A stretch of 41,038 nt of DNA from Metabacillus fastidiosus NBRC 101226 (lineage in GTDB: Bacteria; Bacillota; Bacilli; Bacillales; Bacillaceae). The stretch is from NCBI RefSeq assembly GCF_001591625.1, contig NZ_BCVG01000025.1, positions 1 to 41,038 of the forward strand, given 5' to 3'. This document shows positions 23,520-34,208 of this stretch, piece by piece (the first letter of the stretch is position 1; every line of letters begins with the position of its first letter). The notes under the pieces are model-generated. The model saw nothing but the letters and a program-made list of their open reading frames with translations. It was not told the DNA's origin and searched no databases. The translations under genes and the position numbers were made by a program.

Positions 23520-24997
23520 TTATTGTTATCCCCATTTAAAGATAGTCTTAAATTTCTTCGCATTAGTTTATTTGCTGCATTACGTGGTAAATGATCAACA
23601 AAGAAGATTTTTTTTGGCGTTTTATAAGAAGCTAGATTTTTCTTGCAGTATTCTATTAACTCTGATTCAGTAACTGATTCTGAAGGAATAACAAAGCCAC
23701 ACGGTACTTCTCCCCATTTCTCATCTTCCACTCCGCTTACACCGACATCTTTTACAGCAGGATGTGATAAAAGAACGGCTTCAATTTCAGCTGGATAAAT
23801 ATTTTCTCCACCAGAAATAATTAAATCTGAACGACGGTCTAATACGAATAAAAATCCATCCTCATCAAGAAATCCGATATCTCCTGTATAAAACCAGCTT
23901 TGTTTTATGGAAGCAGATGTGGCATCATCCCTTTTCCAATACCCGTTTGTCACATTAGGACCTTTCACAACAATCTCACCCTCTTCATACGGAGCACATC
24001 GACAATCATTATCCATTATTTTTATTTCACATTGGAATAACGGTTTGCCCGCAGAACCAAGCTTACTTAAACTATATTCAGCAGATAATGTTGCGATTTG
24101 TGATGATGTTTCCGTCATCCCATATGTTTGAAAAACCGGAATATCCTTATCTCTGCATTTTTCCAGAACTGGTTTTGGCGCAGGTCCCCCACCAAGTAAC
24201 ATACATCTGAATTCTTTTGGATAATTATCTTTACCAAGCTGTTCAAGCATTTGCTGCAGCATCGTTGTTACAACAGAGACAATTGTTACTTTTTCATCCA
24301 TTATCGCTTTATTTGTTAAACGAGCATCAAAACGTTCATGAATAATAATTCCCATTCCATAAATAACACTTCGCATTAATATAGATAATCCACTAATATG
24401 AAATAAAGGAACAACAACAAGCCACTTATCGTCTGCTTGAATAGTCAAATTAATCGCAGAATTAATCGCACTGGAAAAATGGTTTCCATATGTTTGCATA
24501 ACACCTTTTGGATATCCCGTAGTCCCTGATGTATACATAATTGTTGCAACATCATTTAACATTAAACAATGCTGAAGTTCTTCTGCTGTACCGTTACGGT
24601 ATAGCCGCAGCATGTGAACCGTAAACTTCTCAATCTCATTTATATTTTCGATTCTCTCTTGAAATGATTCGTCATAAATCATTTTCACAGCTTGTACATC
24701 TTTTATTTGCCAGGAAAGCTCAGTTTCAGATAATTTTGTATTTAACAGCACAGTGACTGCTCCAATTAACATAAGACCGTGTATTGTCGTTACCATTTCT
24801 ATACTATTTTTCATAAGAACAGCAATATGATCATCTTTGTTAATACCAATGCGTTTTAACTGATAAGCTCGCTCCTTTGACTTCTCATAAAGTTCTTTAA
24901 ATGTTACTATTTCACATTCTGTTTTTATCGCTACTCTGTCAGGTGTTAAAAACGCCCGCTGCTCTAACCAGTTCGGTACACTTTGTTCATTAAACAA
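23516..24997 (-). CDS. menE: o-succinylbenzoate-CoA ligase
   Basis: An adenylate-forming enzyme of about 493 residues that activates o-succinylbenzoate with ATP and CoA. Visible motifs: P-loop MYTSGTTGYPKG, YGMTETSSQ, FYTGDIGFLDEDG, and DRRSDLIISGGENIYPAE with the hinge; LPRNAANKL holds the catalytic Lys. I start at TTG 24997 (LFNEQSVPNWLEQRA, as in B. subtilis MenE) because AGGTGG lies about 10 bases upstream. The ATG twenty codons earlier lies inside a terminator-like hairpin. Confidence 0.94.
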   Translation of the reverse strand: MFNEQSVPNWLEQRAFLTPDRVAIKTECEIVTFKELYEKSKERAYQLKRIGINKDDHIAVLMKNSIEMVTTIHGLMLIGAVTVLLNTKLSETELSWQIKDVQAVKMIYDESFQERIENINEIEKFTVHMLRLYRNGTAEELQHCLMLNDVATIMYTSGTTGYPKGVMQTYGNHFSSAINSAINLTIQADDKWLVVVPLFHISGLSILMRSVIYGMGIIIHERFDARLTNKAIMDEKVTIVSVVTTMLQQMLEQLGKDNYPKEFRCMLLGGGPAPKPVLEKCRDKDIPVFQTYGMTETSSQIATLSAEYSLSKLGSAGKPLFQCEIKIMDNDCRCAPYEEGEIVVKGPNVTNGYWKRDDATSASIKQSWFYTGDIGFLDEDGFLFVLDRRSDLIISGGENIYPAEIEAVLLSHPAVKDVGVSGVEDEKWGEVPCGFVIPSESVTESELIEYCKKNLASYKTPKKIFFVDHLPRNAANKLMRRNLRLSLNGDNNK

Positions 24998-25029
24998 TTG
25001 AAATTCACCACCTAAATTCCTAAATATAC

Positions 25030-25059
25030 AAAAAGCTTGATGAATAGTATTCATCAAGC
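25030..25059 (-). terminator. Intra-operon hairpin between menB and menE
   Basis: On the minus strand a perfect 11-bp stem GCTTGATGAAT/ATTCATCAAGC with a 3-base loop is followed by TTTTTG. It could partly terminate or protect the upstream menFDHB message. Confidence 0.65.
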
Positions 25060-25072
25060 GATTGTCCTTCTA

Positions 25073-25891
25073 TTAAGGGAAACGAGGGAATTGATCGAAA
25101 TCCGGTGTACGCTTCTCTTTAAAAGCATCTCTTCCTTCTTTCGCTTCTTCTGTCGTATAGTATAATAATGTCGCATCTCCTGCAAGCTGCTGAAGACCTG
25201 CTAAACCGTCAGTATCAGCATTCATTGCTGCTTTTAAGAAACGGATCGCAGTCGGACTTTTTTCTAAAATTTCATTACACCATTGCACTGTTTCCGCTTC
25301 TAACTGATCAAGTGGAACGACTGTATTTACTAAGCCCATATCAAGTGCTTCTTGTGCGTTATACTGTCTGCATAAGAACCAAATTTCCCGTGCCTTTTTA
25401 TGTCCAACGATACGTGCTAAATAACCTGAGCCGTATCCTGCATCAAAGCTCCCGACTTTTGGACCAGTTTGTCCAAAAACAGCGTTATCAGCCGCAATTG
25501 TTAAGTCACAAACAACATGTAATACATGTCCGCCTCCAATTGCATATCCTGCAACCATCGCGATGACTGGTTTTGGAATAACGCGGATAAGACGTTGTAA
25601 ATCAAGAACATTTAAACGTGGGATTTGATCATCTCCAACGTATCCTCCATGTCCTCGAACTTTTTGGTCTCCACCTGAGCAGAATGCCTTCTCACCGACA
25701 CCAGTTAAAATAATAACACCAATTTTTGAATCATCACGAGCATATGCGAAAGCATCAATTAATTCTGTAACTGTTTTTGGACGAAAAGCGTTATGTACTT
25801 CTGGTCTATTAATTGAAATTTTAGCAATTCCATTATATGTTTCGTAAATGATATCTTCATATTTACGTTCTGAAACCCATTCAAATGCCAT
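25073..25891 (-). CDS. menB: 1,4-dihydroxy-2-naphthoyl-CoA synthase
   Basis: A crotonase-family enzyme of 272 residues that cyclises o-succinylbenzoyl-CoA. Family signatures: [12 protein letters not shown] (oxyanion-hole loop), [15 protein letters not shown], and [19 protein letters not shown] with the catalytic Asp. Residues and length match B. subtilis MenB closely. GGAGG lies 7-8 bases before ATG. menH lies 17 bp upstream. The end is followed by the intra-operon hairpin. Confidence 0.97.
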   Translation of the reverse strand: MAFEWVSERKYEDIIYETYNGIAKISINRPEVHNAFRPKTVTELIDAFAYARDDSKIGVIILTGVGEKAFCSGGDQKVRGHGGYVGDDQIPRLNVLDLQRLIRVIPKPVIAMVAGYAIGGGHVLHVVCDLTIAADNAVFGQTGPKVGSFDAGYGSGYLARIVGHKKAREIWFLCRQYNAQEALDMGLVNTVVPLDQLEAETVQWCNEILEKSPTAIRFLKAAMNADTDGLAGLQQLAGDATLLYYTTEEAKEGRDAFKEKRTPDFDQFPRFP

Positions 25892-25908
25892 TTTTCTACC
25901 TCCATCTT

Positions 25909-26703
25909 CTAATTTAAAAACTCCCTTATTATTTTACCAAAAATTCGCGGTTGTTCCACATGTATTGCATGCCCTGCATCATTTATTTCTTTATAAATGG
26001 AATAGGGCAGCTTTTTTTTCATCTCAAGAGCAATTTCACAAAACTTTTGATCAAATTTCCCGCATAATAATAAAACTGGAGTTTGCATAAAACTAAGCTT
26101 CTCCCATAATGAAGACTGAACTCCTGTCCCCATTCCAAGGAGACTATTCACAAGACCTTGGGCACAATTTTTTAAACGCTGCTCCCTTATACTTTCTCTC
26201 ATACTATCAGGAAGTTTTTTCTGCGTTTCAAAAAGAGGTATATTTTCCCACTTGTTCACAAATTCAATTAACCCTTTATTTAATATATCATTAGCAAGTT
26301 TTTCATCATTATGCTGTCTTAATTTTTGTTCCTGTACTGTTTTTAATCCAGGAGAACTGCTCTCAAGAACAAGCTTTTCCACCATTTCAGGATATGCTGC
26401 CGCAAATGATAAAGCCAACCTTCCACCCATTGAATATCCTAAAAAATTCGCCTTTTCAATGTTTAAATAGTAAAGAATACTCTTTATATCTTCTACAGCT
26501 TCTTCCATTTTATAACGTTCTTTTAAAATAGGGCTTTCTGTTTTACCATGCCCGATTATATCAATTAAAATTAATTTAGAACCGGAAAGTTCATGAATAA
26601 ATGGATACCAATTCTCTACTGAACCTGTGAAACCATGTAACATGACAAGCGGGATTCCATCTGAATAACACTCTACATGATAATTTACACCGCGAATTTT
26701 CAT
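25909..26703 (-). CDS. menH: SHCHC synthase (MenH), alpha/beta hydrolase
   Basis: MenH eliminates pyruvate from SEPHCHC to give SHCHC. The 264-residue alpha/beta-hydrolase has LHGFTGS (oxyanion side), the nucleophile elbow [21 protein letters not shown] with the likely Asp, and [11 protein letters not shown] with the His. The start ATG overlaps the menD stop by 4 bp. Its place between menD and menB is the standard one. Confidence 0.94.
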   Translation of the reverse strand: MKIRGVNYHVECYSDGIPLVMLHGFTGSVENWYPFIHELSGSKLILIDIIGHGKTESPILKERYKMEEAVEDIKSILYYLNIEKANFLGYSMGGRLALSFAAAYPEMVEKLVLESSSPGLKTVQEQKLRQHNDEKLANDILNKGLIEFVNKWENIPLFETQKKLPDSMRESIREQRLKNCAQGLVNSLLGMGTGVQSSLWEKLSFMQTPVLLLCGKFDQKFCEIALEMKKKLPYSIYKEINDAGHAIHVEQPRIFGKIIREFLN

Positions 26704-28451
26704 AACTGCAATCCTTTTTTTATTTCCTGGGAAACAAGTTGTAACAATTCACGATGAACTTCGACACGTGTATTCCGATCAGTAGGTACCTCAATAATAT
26801 TAAGACCTTTTCTTGTTCTCATAGTCTCAAAAAATTGTCTAAACTGATCCCAATCCTCTATTTTTTTATAGGAGCCATCATATAACTGAGCAGCCTTCTC
26901 ATAGTCTAAGCCAATCGGTGTTCCAAAGAGAGCTTCAAAATGCTTCTCTTCTTTCGATTGTGGAAGGAAAGAAAATATTCCACCGCCATCATTATTAATT
27001 AACAATACAGTTAGGTCAATTGCATGTAATTTTGCCATTAGCAAACCATTTAGATCATGAAAAAAGGAGAGATCTCCGATAATTAAAACAGTTGGTGCTT
27101 CTGTTTTCAAACTTATTCCGAGTGCTGTCGAAACAACCCCGTCTATTCCATTAGCTCCACGGTTTCCATACACATGAATCTCTTTATCAGTATTTCCAAA
27201 ATAAGTATCAAAATCACGTATTGGCATACTGTTTCCAATAACTAAATTACATTCCTCACATACGTTCTTTTGCAGTTCAGTATATATTTTCCCCTCAAAT
27301 AAATCATTTATTTGAGCAATTTCTTCATTTATATACTGGCTGCATATTTCATTAGCTAAAATCCATGATTTATCAAATCGTGATTCATCCCTCTTTGCGG
27401 TCCTACTTATTAATTGTCTGCATATGAAATTTTCAGCCGCTGGAACAATATATGCTCCATTAAGAGTCGGCTCTCTGTAGCCTCCTGCATCATCAATAAT
27501 AATTTGAATAATATCAGGATTATTTTTTAGCATAAGCATAAGAGGTTTAGAAACCGGCATTGCTCCAAAACGTATAACAACGTCTGGTTTTAAATGATTT
27601 ATAATTTCTTCGTCTTTTAATAAAGTATCGTAGTGATCAATGACTTTCCTTTTACTATGTTTTCCAGTCCTCAACTGTGAAAGCGGATCTGCTAAAATTG
27701 GGAAGCTTAAATGATTAGAAAGCTCCACAATACTTTCTTCTGCTCGTTCTCCATCCATTTCTCCACAAACAATTAGTCCTTTCGAAAACTCTTCTAATAA
27801 ATGGACAAGTTCATTTAAATCTTCCTCACTTAATGTTTGATTGGAAGGAAGAAATGTAATCTGTCGTTCACGCATATCTTCACTTGACCAGAGATTTTCC
27901 ATATTTAAATTCGGCAGTAACGGCTCTCTTAGTGGAAAATTTAAATGAACGATACCATATGGTTTTGTCATTGCTTTATTAACAGCCCGGCCTGCAATTT
28001 GACGAACATAACGAAACATATTACTATTTTCCTCCGGCAGTGCAACATCGACAAACCATTTCGCATATTTTCCATATATATTTATTTGATCAATTGCTTG
28101 CGGAGCGCCAATATCCCTTAATTCATGCGGGCGGTCTGCTGTTATAACGACTAATGGAACCCTCGCATAATATGCTTCTACAATAGCTGGATAATAATTA
28201 GCAGCAGCTGTACCAGATGTACATAGTAAAGCAACAGGCTTCTTTTGCACCTTTGCAATTCCAAGGGCAAAAAAGCCTGCTGACCGCTCATCAATCGATA
28301 AATGAACTGTTAGATTTTTATGTTCAGCTATCAAAATAGCTAAAGGTGTTGATCGTGATCCCGGGCTAATCACAACATCCTCGACACCAGAACGAGCAAG
28401 CTCGTCCACAAAATTAGCAACATATTTTGTTAAGGGATCACTTTGACTCAT
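26700..28451 (-). CDS. menD: SEPHCHC synthase (MenD), ThDP-dependent
   Basis: A 583-residue thiamine-diphosphate enzyme that joins 2-oxoglutarate to isochorismate. ISPGSRSTPL near the N-terminus, LCTSGTAAANYYPA, and the C-terminal cofactor region YGNRGANGIDG to IGDLSFFHDLNGL with INNDGGGIFSF are intact. AGGAGGAG lies 6-7 bases before ATG. It overlaps menF by 14 bp and menH by 4 bp, suggesting coupled translation. Confidence 0.97.
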   Translation of the reverse strand: MSQSDPLTKYVANFVDELARSGVEDVVISPGSRSTPLAILIAEHKNLTVHLSIDERSAGFFALGIAKVQKKPVALLCTSGTAAANYYPAIVEAYYARVPLVVITADRPHELRDIGAPQAIDQINIYGKYAKWFVDVALPEENSNMFRYVRQIAGRAVNKAMTKPYGIVHLNFPLREPLLPNLNMENLWSSEDMRERQITFLPSNQTLSEEDLNELVHLLEEFSKGLIVCGEMDGERAEESIVELSNHLSFPILADPLSQLRTGKHSKRKVIDHYDTLLKDEEIINHLKPDVVIRFGAMPVSKPLMLMLKNNPDIIQIIIDDAGGYREPTLNGAYIVPAAENFICRQLISRTAKRDESRFDKSWILANEICSQYINEEIAQINDLFEGKIYTELQKNVCEECNLVIGNSMPIRDFDTYFGNTDKEIHVYGNRGANGIDGVVSTALGISLKTEAPTVLIIGDLSFFHDLNGLLMAKLHAIDLTVLLINNDGGGIFSFLPQSKEEKHFEALFGTPIGLDYEKAAQLYDGSYKKIEDWDQFRQFFETMRTRKGLNIIEVPTDRNTRVEVHRELLQLVSQEIKKGLQL

Positions 28452-29853
28452 TGTTGACTCCTCCTAAAGCAGACATCATCGGTTTCAATTTAATTTCTGT
28501 CTCCATATATTCAAGCTCTGGCTGAGATTCCTTTACAATCCCACATCCAGCAAAAAGAACGGCTTCATCATTTTCAATTAAACCTGAACGGATTGCCACC
28601 CCAAATTCACCGTTGTCATTATAATCAAGCCAGCCAATCGGAGCAGCATACCAGCCTCGATGCATCGGTTCCAATTCACGAATTTGATGAACAGCAGCAA
28701 CTTTTGGAAATCCTCCCAGAGCAGGAGTTGGATGAAGGCGTTCAACAATTGATAATAAAGAATATCCCCGCTTTATATTTCCTTTAACTGGAGTATAAAG
28801 ATGCTGGATATTTTTTGTTTTTAATAAACTCGGCTGTTCTGGTACTGCTAAATCATTACAGCATAATTTCAGGGAATCGATAATCATTTTCACAACAATA
28901 TTATGCTCAATTAAATTTTTACGATCTGTTAATAATTCTACACCTAGAAGCTCGTCTTCCCGTTCATCTTCTCCCCGTCTAATAGAACCAGCCAGGCATG
29001 TGGACAGGACAGAATTCTCTTCTTTTCTAACCAATCTCTCTGGTGTTGCTCCGATAAAACATTTGTTTCCGTTTTCCAATGCAAATATAAAGCTTGTCGG
29101 CTGCTCTTCTTGAAGACGGTTTAAAACAGAGTATACATTAATTGTATCCTCAAATTTCAGTAGTACTTCTCTCGCAAGTACTACTTTTTCAATTTGTTTC
29201 TCTCTTATATTTTTCGTTGCTTCTTCAACCGCATGCAGCCATTCTTCTTTATGTAGTTCCTCTATGCTGAATTCGTGACCTTTTTCACAATCTATTTTAT
29301 TATTTAACCTTTGGAATCTTTGTTCATATAAAGTAAAATGCTCTATGCATTTTTCTAATTCATCAAATGGATGAATTAATTTATTAATCGTTAGAAAAGT
29401 TTTACCTTCTGTAACAGTCAGCATAATTGTTGGCAAACAAAGTTTCGCTTCAGGAAAACTTCCCCACAATTCATTTTTCTCCTTCATTGGATCGAAAGAA
29501 AATCCGCCAAATAATAAAGGTCCTGTTCCAATTTTATTTATACTTTTCTTTGTCATATATTTTTTAAACCGTCTCCATTGTTTATCAATAGAATGAAAAC
29601 GTTCTGATGTTTTTAATTTATTTTTAAAAATAATTTCATTACCTAATCCCACGATCGTAAAATTATCCGCTGGAGTTGACCAGAAAAACCTCTCGCCAAA
29701 ATAAATTCGTTCCCCGGCAACAAAAAAATTGAGGGGATTAACTTTCTCCACTTCTATTATATGGCTAACGATAACAGACTCATCGTTTTGCTTAGCATTT
29801 TTCAAAGCTCGCAGTAAATCATCTTTTACGGAATGATCCAAAGTTGTAACCAA
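28438..29853 (-). CDS. menF: Isochorismate synthase
   Basis: MenF isomerises chorismate to isochorismate, committing it to menaquinone (or siderophore) synthesis. The 471-residue chorismate-utilising enzyme shows EKVVLAREV, FIGATPERLV, STCLAGSIRRG, LHPTPALGGFP and FGVAIRSGL with the Mg-binding Glu residues. It starts with TTG behind AGGGGGGAG. As first gene of menFDHBEC, it most likely serves menaquinone; no siderophore genes are nearby. Confidence 0.95.
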   Translation of the reverse strand: MVTTLDHSVKDDLLRALKNAKQNDESVIVSHIIEVEKVNPLNFFVAGERIYFGERFFWSTPADNFTIVGLGNEIIFKNKLKTSERFHSIDKQWRRFKKYMTKKSINKIGTGPLLFGGFSFDPMKEKNELWGSFPEAKLCLPTIMLTVTEGKTFLTINKLIHPFDELEKCIEHFTLYEQRFQRLNNKIDCEKGHEFSIEELHKEEWLHAVEEATKNIREKQIEKVVLAREVLLKFEDTINVYSVLNRLQEEQPTSFIFALENGNKCFIGATPERLVRKEENSVLSTCLAGSIRRGEDEREDELLGVELLTDRKNLIEHNIVVKMIIDSLKLCCNDLAVPEQPSLLKTKNIQHLYTPVKGNIKRGYSLLSIVERLHPTPALGGFPKVAAVHQIRELEPMHRGWYAAPIGWLDYNDNGEFGVAIRSGLIENDEAVLFAGCGIVKESQPELEYMETEIKLKPMMSALGGVNNESK

Positions 29854-29887
29854 GCTTCTCCCCCCTAAACCGAAAATTGCATATATA

Positions 29888-29916
29888 AAGATACACCTAG
29901 GCTACAGGTGTGTCAA
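29888..29916 (-). promoter_or_regulatory. men operon promoter with an internal palindrome
   Basis: On the minus strand a perfect TTGACA is 17 bp from TATCTT. The spacer holds ACACCT-N7-AGGTGT, a palindrome placed where a repressor could bind. About 35 bp separate the -10 from the menF start. Confidence 0.65.
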
Positions 29917-30091
29917 TATTGTTTCCTAATTGTATCCTTATTATATATCTTAATCATTAGGATTAAAATAAAAGAAGCTTTTTAAAAGTCCATTATTATA
30001 TTTTCTACTGTACATTTTTAGCAATTATGTTTTCCATACTTCTGCTTACAATAAGAGAAGAAACATTATATAAGGAAGGAGTGTGGATGGC

Positions 30092-30847
30092 TTGCTAAAT
30101 GCACAGCAAATAGAGACCTTCCGCTCAGAGCTCTTAGAAATGAAGAAAAATATTGAACAACGTTGGGAACAAAATGATTATTTTGGAATAGGAAGGGCTT
30201 TTATCCAGGAATCAAGTGGTGAGTTATCAAATTATGATAACCATCCCGGAGATAATGCAACAGAACTGTACGAACGTGAAAAAGATATTGCACTTAATGA
30301 TCATGCCGAAGAAGAATACGAAGATATAAAAAGAGCATTAGAAGCAATTGAGAAAGGTACTTATGGAAAATGTGAAATATGCGGGGTTGATATCCCCTTT
30401 GAACGCTTAGATATCATTCCAACTGCCACAACATGTAAAGAACATTCTCCAGAACAAGCTGTCTCAACGGACCGTCCTGTTGAAGAAGATGTATTATCAC
30501 CGCCTTTTAGCAGATTTTTTTATGATGGTGAAGATGTTGTTGCATACGATGCGGAAGACTCCTATCAAGATGTAAGCCGATATGGTTCTTCTGATGGACC
30601 ATCAGATTTTTATGAATCACCGGACCATTACAATGACACTTATATAAATTCAGATGAACAAGTAGGCTATGTAGAATCTTTCGAGAACTTTATCGGAACT
30701 GATATGGAAGGAAAAGAAATTAAAATCTATCCGAATGAAGAGCATGAACAGTATGAAGATTCTCTTGATGAAGAAGGTATTATGACGACTTTTGGTGATC
30801 TTCTGCCATACGAAAAAGAACCCTATACACAAAGAGAGAAAGAATAA
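30092..30847 (+). CDS. yteA: YteA, DksA/TraR-type zinc-finger protein
   Basis: About 251 residues. The N-terminal half is helical, with YDNHPGDNATELYEREKDIAL, as in YteA-family (TIGR02890) proteins. A TraR/DksA-like finger follows: CEICGVDIPFERL, then TATTCKEHS. Here the second pair is Cys and His, so the finger looks like C-x2-C plus C-x3-H. The acidic C-terminal half ends near EEGIMTTFGDLLPYE. The start is probably TTG 30092, 10 bases after GGAAGGAG; GTG 30083 is too close to that site. Its role in Bacillus is not established; related proteins touch RNA polymerase. Confidence 0.9.
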   Translation: MLNAQQIETFRSELLEMKKNIEQRWEQNDYFGIGRAFIQESSGELSNYDNHPGDNATELYEREKDIALNDHAEEEYEDIKRALEAIEKGTYGKCEICGVDIPFERLDIIPTATTCKEHSPEQAVSTDRPVEEDVLSPPFSRFFYDGEDVVAYDAEDSYQDVSRYGSSDGPSDFYESPDHYNDTYINSDEQVGYVESFENFIGTDMEGKEIKIYPNEEHEQYEDSLDEEGIMTTFGDLLPYEKEPYTQREKE

Positions 30848-30852
30848 CTGTA

Positions 30853-30890
30853 AAAAAGGTCTGACAATATTTTCGTCAGTCCCTTTTTAT
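30853..30890 (+). terminator. Terminator of yteA
   Basis: AAAAAGGTCTGAC pairs with GTCAGTCCCTTTTT (one mismatch) around a 9-base loop, just after the stop codon. Confidence 0.88.
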
Positions 30891-30960
30891 TTTGTAAGAG
30901 AGAAGGATTTTAAACTATTTGTCGAGAATTTTCCTATATAGAAATAAATGAGGTGAAGAA

Positions 30961-31758
30961 ATGAACGCACATGAAATTGATTATGAGCTTTATGGAGATG
31001 ACATGCAATGTGTCGAAATTGAACTTGATCCAAATGAAAGTGTTATCGCTGAAGCTGGCGGTATGATGATGATGGAAGACGGCATTGATATGGAAACAAT
31101 TTTTGGAGATGGCGCAGAGCAGTCTGGCGGATTCTTCGGTAAATTAGTCGGTGCTGGAAAACGTGTATTAACAGGCGAAAGCTTATTTATGACTGTTTTT
31201 ACAAACAAAGGTGTCGGAAAACGGAAAGTAAGTTTTGCTGCACCATATCCCGGGAAAATAATTCCAGTTGATTTAAATGAACAAGGTGGAAAAGTTATCT
31301 GTCAGAAAGATGCCTTCCTCTGTGCTGCAAAAGGCGTATCCATTGGAATTGACTTTCAAAAGAAGTTAGGAACTGGTTTTTTTGGTGGAGAAGGCTTTAT
31401 TATGCAAAAACTCGAAGGTGATGGCTTAGCATTCTTACATGCAGGCGGAACGATTATAAAAAGAGAGTTGGCTCCTGGTGAAAGACTAAGAATTGACACT
31501 GGCTGTTTAGTCGCTTTAAGCAAAGATGTACACTATGATATTGAGTACGTTGGAAAAGTAAAAACAGCCTTTTTTGGCGGGGAAGGATTATTTTTCGCTA
31601 CTGTGAGAGGTCCTGGCACAGTTTGGATTCAAACATTGCCATTTAGCCGCTTAGCTGACCGCATTATCGCAAGTGCACCAAGTGTTGGAGGAGACTCTAG
31701 AGGAGAAGGCAGTGTACTGGGCGGTTTAGGAAGATTATTTGATGGAGATAACAGATAA
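30961..31758 (+). CDS. TIGR00266 / AIM24 family protein
   Basis: 265 residues of mainly beta structure with many Gly, no signal peptide or membrane segment. The family pattern is clear: [20 protein letters not shown] near the start, the [19 protein letters not shown] loop, [13 protein letters not shown], and [15 protein letters not shown] at the end. These proteins form a jelly-roll-like trimer related to mitochondrial AIM24; the biochemical function is unknown. GAGGTGAAG precedes ATG. It stands alone between two terminators and converges with glgP. Confidence 0.9.
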   Translation: MNAHEIDYELYGDDMQCVEIELDPNESVIAEAGGMMMMEDGIDMETIFGDGAEQSGGFFGKLVGAGKRVLTGESLFMTVFTNKGVGKRKVSFAAPYPGKIIPVDLNEQGGKVICQKDAFLCAAKGVSIGIDFQKKLGTGFFGGEGFIMQKLEGDGLAFLHAGGTIIKRELAPGERLRIDTGCLVALSKDVHYDIEYVGKVKTAFFGGEGLFFATVRGPGTVWIQTLPFSRLADRIIASAPSVGGDSRGEGSVLGGLGRLFDGDNR

Positions 31759-31766
31759 GTTGACAA

Positions 31767-31802
31767 AAAAGAGGAAGGATAAATTTCCCTCCTCCTTTTT
31801 AT
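31767..31802. terminator. Bidirectional terminator between the AIM24-like gene and glgP
   Basis: AAAGAGGAAGG pairs imperfectly with CCCTCCTCCTTT around a short AT loop, with T runs on both strands. The glg operon ends here. Confidence 0.8.
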
Positions 31803-34208
31803 TTAGATTCTAATTCCAACGGGTTCAATTCCCCAAATGTCATCAGCGTATTCCTTAATAGTTCGGTCACTTGAGAAATATCCGGAATGTGCGATATTTA
31901 TTAATGCTTTTTCTCTCCATTTTTCCCTGTCATAATAAGCTTTATCGACCCTCTCCTGTGCTTCCACATAAGAAGAGAAATCACGAAGGACAAAATATTG
32001 ATCACCTTCACCAAGCAGAGAATCATAAATCGGATCAAATTCACCGAAAGCATCTGGGAAAAATCCATTAACTAAGTTATCAATTACCCCACGGATTCGA
32101 CTGTCATGGTGATAATAATCACTTGAATAGTAGCCGCCCTTTTCCTCATAGCATTGAACTTCTTCTGCTGTTAGGCCGAAAATAAACATATTCTCTCTGC
32201 CGACAGCTTCCATAATCTCAACATTTGCCCCATCTAATGTACCAATTGTCAGAGCACCATTCATCATAAATTTCATATTTCCGGTACCCGACGCCTCTTT
32301 GCTGGCTGTTGAAATTTGTTCACTAACATCAGAAGCAGGGAATATAAGCTCTGCAAGTGATACACGGTAATTTTCCAAAAATACTATTTTCAATACTTTT
32401 GATATTTCCGAATCATTATTCACTTTTTCCGCTAAAGAATTAATTAATTTAATAATTTTCTTAGCGTAATAATAACCTGGAGAAGCTTTTGCTCCAAAAA
32501 TAAATGTTCTAGGATGAATTTTGAAGTTTGAATCTTCTTTTAAACGGTTATATAAATACATAATATGAAGTACATTTAATAACTGTCGTTTATATGCATG
32601 CATCCTTTTCACTTGTACATCAAAGATGGAACTTTCATCAATAATCGTTCCATTTTGTTCAAAAATTCTTTTTGCTAAAATTGCTTTTCGTTCCTGTTTC
32701 ATTTTATCAAATTTTTCTTTTAATGCCGGGTCATATGCATGTCTTTTTAGATCAATTAACTGATAAGGATCTTTTAACCAGTCTGTCCCAATTGTTTCTG
32801 AAATTAAATTTGTAAGCTGAGGATTTGCTTTTATTAACCAGCGGCGATGTGTAATCCCATTCGTCTTATTATTAAATTTATCAGGATACACTTCATAAAA
32901 ATTTCTCATTTCCCGATTTTTCAAAATATCGGAATGAATTTTTGCTACACCGTTCACACTATAACTTCCGACAATCGCGAGATGTGCCATTTTAACGAGT
33001 CCATGTGCAATAATAGCCATATTTTCTATATGATTCCAGTTACCAGGATACTTCTCCCATAGTTTCTTACAGAAACGCTCATTGATTTCTTCAATAATCA
33101 TATAGATCCTTGGTAATAAAGGCTGGAATAAGTGAATTGGCCATTTTTCCAGTGCTTCTGACAAAATTGTATGGTTTGTATAAGACATAGTCTGCCTTGT
33201 AATAGTCCATGCCTCATCCCAGCTCATTCTCTCTTCATCAAGAAGAATTCTCATAAGCTCCGGGATAGCAAGAGCCGGATGTGTGTCATTAATATGGATT
33301 GCTACTTCTTTGTGTAAGTTTTTTAATGTGTGATTTTTCTTTCTATAATTAGAAACAATGTCTTGTAAGCTGGCAGATACAAGGAAATATTGCTGTTTTA
33401 AACGCAAAATCTTTCCTTCATCATGGGTATCATCAGGATAAAGAAATTCTGTAACTGCCTCTGTTTCTCTTTTATAGCGGAGAACATCGTGATGTGGCGG
33501 ATTATGAGCAGCTTCTGCATTCCAAAGTCTTAGTGTATTTACTGTCGTTGTTTCATAACCGACAACAGGAAGATCGTACGGAACAGCCATGATTTTCTCT
33601 GTTGCATTATGATTAAACACTAGACGGCCGTTTTCATTCCTAGACTCAATATTTCCCCAGAATGATACTTCAATTGCCTCGTCCGGCTTTCTTACTTCCC
33701 ATACATTTCCGTGTCTTAACCATTGTTCCGGTAATTCTACTTGATAACCATCAACTATTTTTTGATCAAATAATCCATGTTTATAGCGGATACCGTAACC
33801 ATGACCTGGAAGATTTAAAGTGGAAAGTGAATCTAGAAAACAAGCAGCAAGGCGACCTAAGCCGCCATTACCTAATCCTGCATCTGATTCAAACTCTTCA
33901 ATCTCTTCAAGATCAATATCCAAATCATTAAGTCCTTCAACAACAACATCACGAATTCCAAGGTTCAATAAATTTTGTCCGAGTAAACGTCCGAGTAAAA
34001 ATTCGATTGAAAGATAATAAACTTGTTTATTACTATCAGAACGATAAAGTTCATTCGTTTCAATCCAATCAGAACTCATATATTCGCGCACCATATTACC
34101 TAATGTCTGATATTGTTCACGTTTTGTAGAGTCTTTAAAGACCTTCCCATACATTCCTTCTAAACGCTTTAAAAAAGATGTTTTAAAAGATTCCTTATTT
34201 GAGAACAC
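31803..34208 (-). CDS. glgP: Glycogen phosphorylase
   Basis: GlgP releases glucose-1-phosphate from glycogen, using pyridoxal phosphate. About 801 residues. [20 protein letters not shown] is the conserved N-terminal block. The PLP-lysine segment [10 protein letters not shown] is followed by [18 protein letters not shown] start at GTG 34208 ([10 protein letters not shown]) because TAGGAG lies 8-9 bases upstream; a GTG three codons earlier overlaps the site. It overlaps glgA by 14 bp and ends the glgBCDAP operon. Confidence 0.96.
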   Translation of the reverse strand: MFSNKESFKTSFLKRLEGMYGKVFKDSTKREQYQTLGNMVREYMSSDWIETNELYRSDSNKQVYYLSIEFLLGRLLGQNLLNLGIRDVVVEGLNDLDIDLEEIEEFESDAGLGNGGLGRLAACFLDSLSTLNLPGHGYGIRYKHGLFDQKIVDGYQVELPEQWLRHGNVWEVRKPDEAIEVSFWGNIESRNENGRLVFNHNATEKIMAVPYDLPVVGYETTTVNTLRLWNAEAAHNPPHHDVLRYKRETEAVTEFLYPDDTHDEGKILRLKQQYFLVSASLQDIVSNYRKKNHTLKNLHKEVAIHINDTHPALAIPELMRILLDEERMSWDEAWTITRQTMSYTNHTILSEALEKWPIHLFQPLLPRIYMIIEEINERFCKKLWEKYPGNWNHIENMAIIAHGLVKMAHLAIVGSYSVNGVAKIHSDILKNREMRNFYEVYPDKFNNKTNGITHRRWLIKANPQLTNLISETIGTDWLKDPYQLIDLKRHAYDPALKEKFDKMKQERKAILAKRIFEQNGTIIDESSIFDVQVKRMHAYKRQLLNVLHIMYLYNRLKEDSNFKIHPRTFIFGAKASPGYYYAKKIIKLINSLAEKVNNDSEISKVLKIVFLENYRVSLAELIFPASDVSEQISTASKEASGTGNMKFMMNGALTIGTLDGANVEIMEAVGRENMFIFGLTAEEVQCYEEKGGYYSSDYYHHDSRIRGVIDNLVNGFFPDAFGEFDPIYDSLLGEGDQYFVLRDFSSYVEAQERVDKAYYDREKWREKALINIAHSGYFSSDRTIKEYADDIWGIEPVGIRI

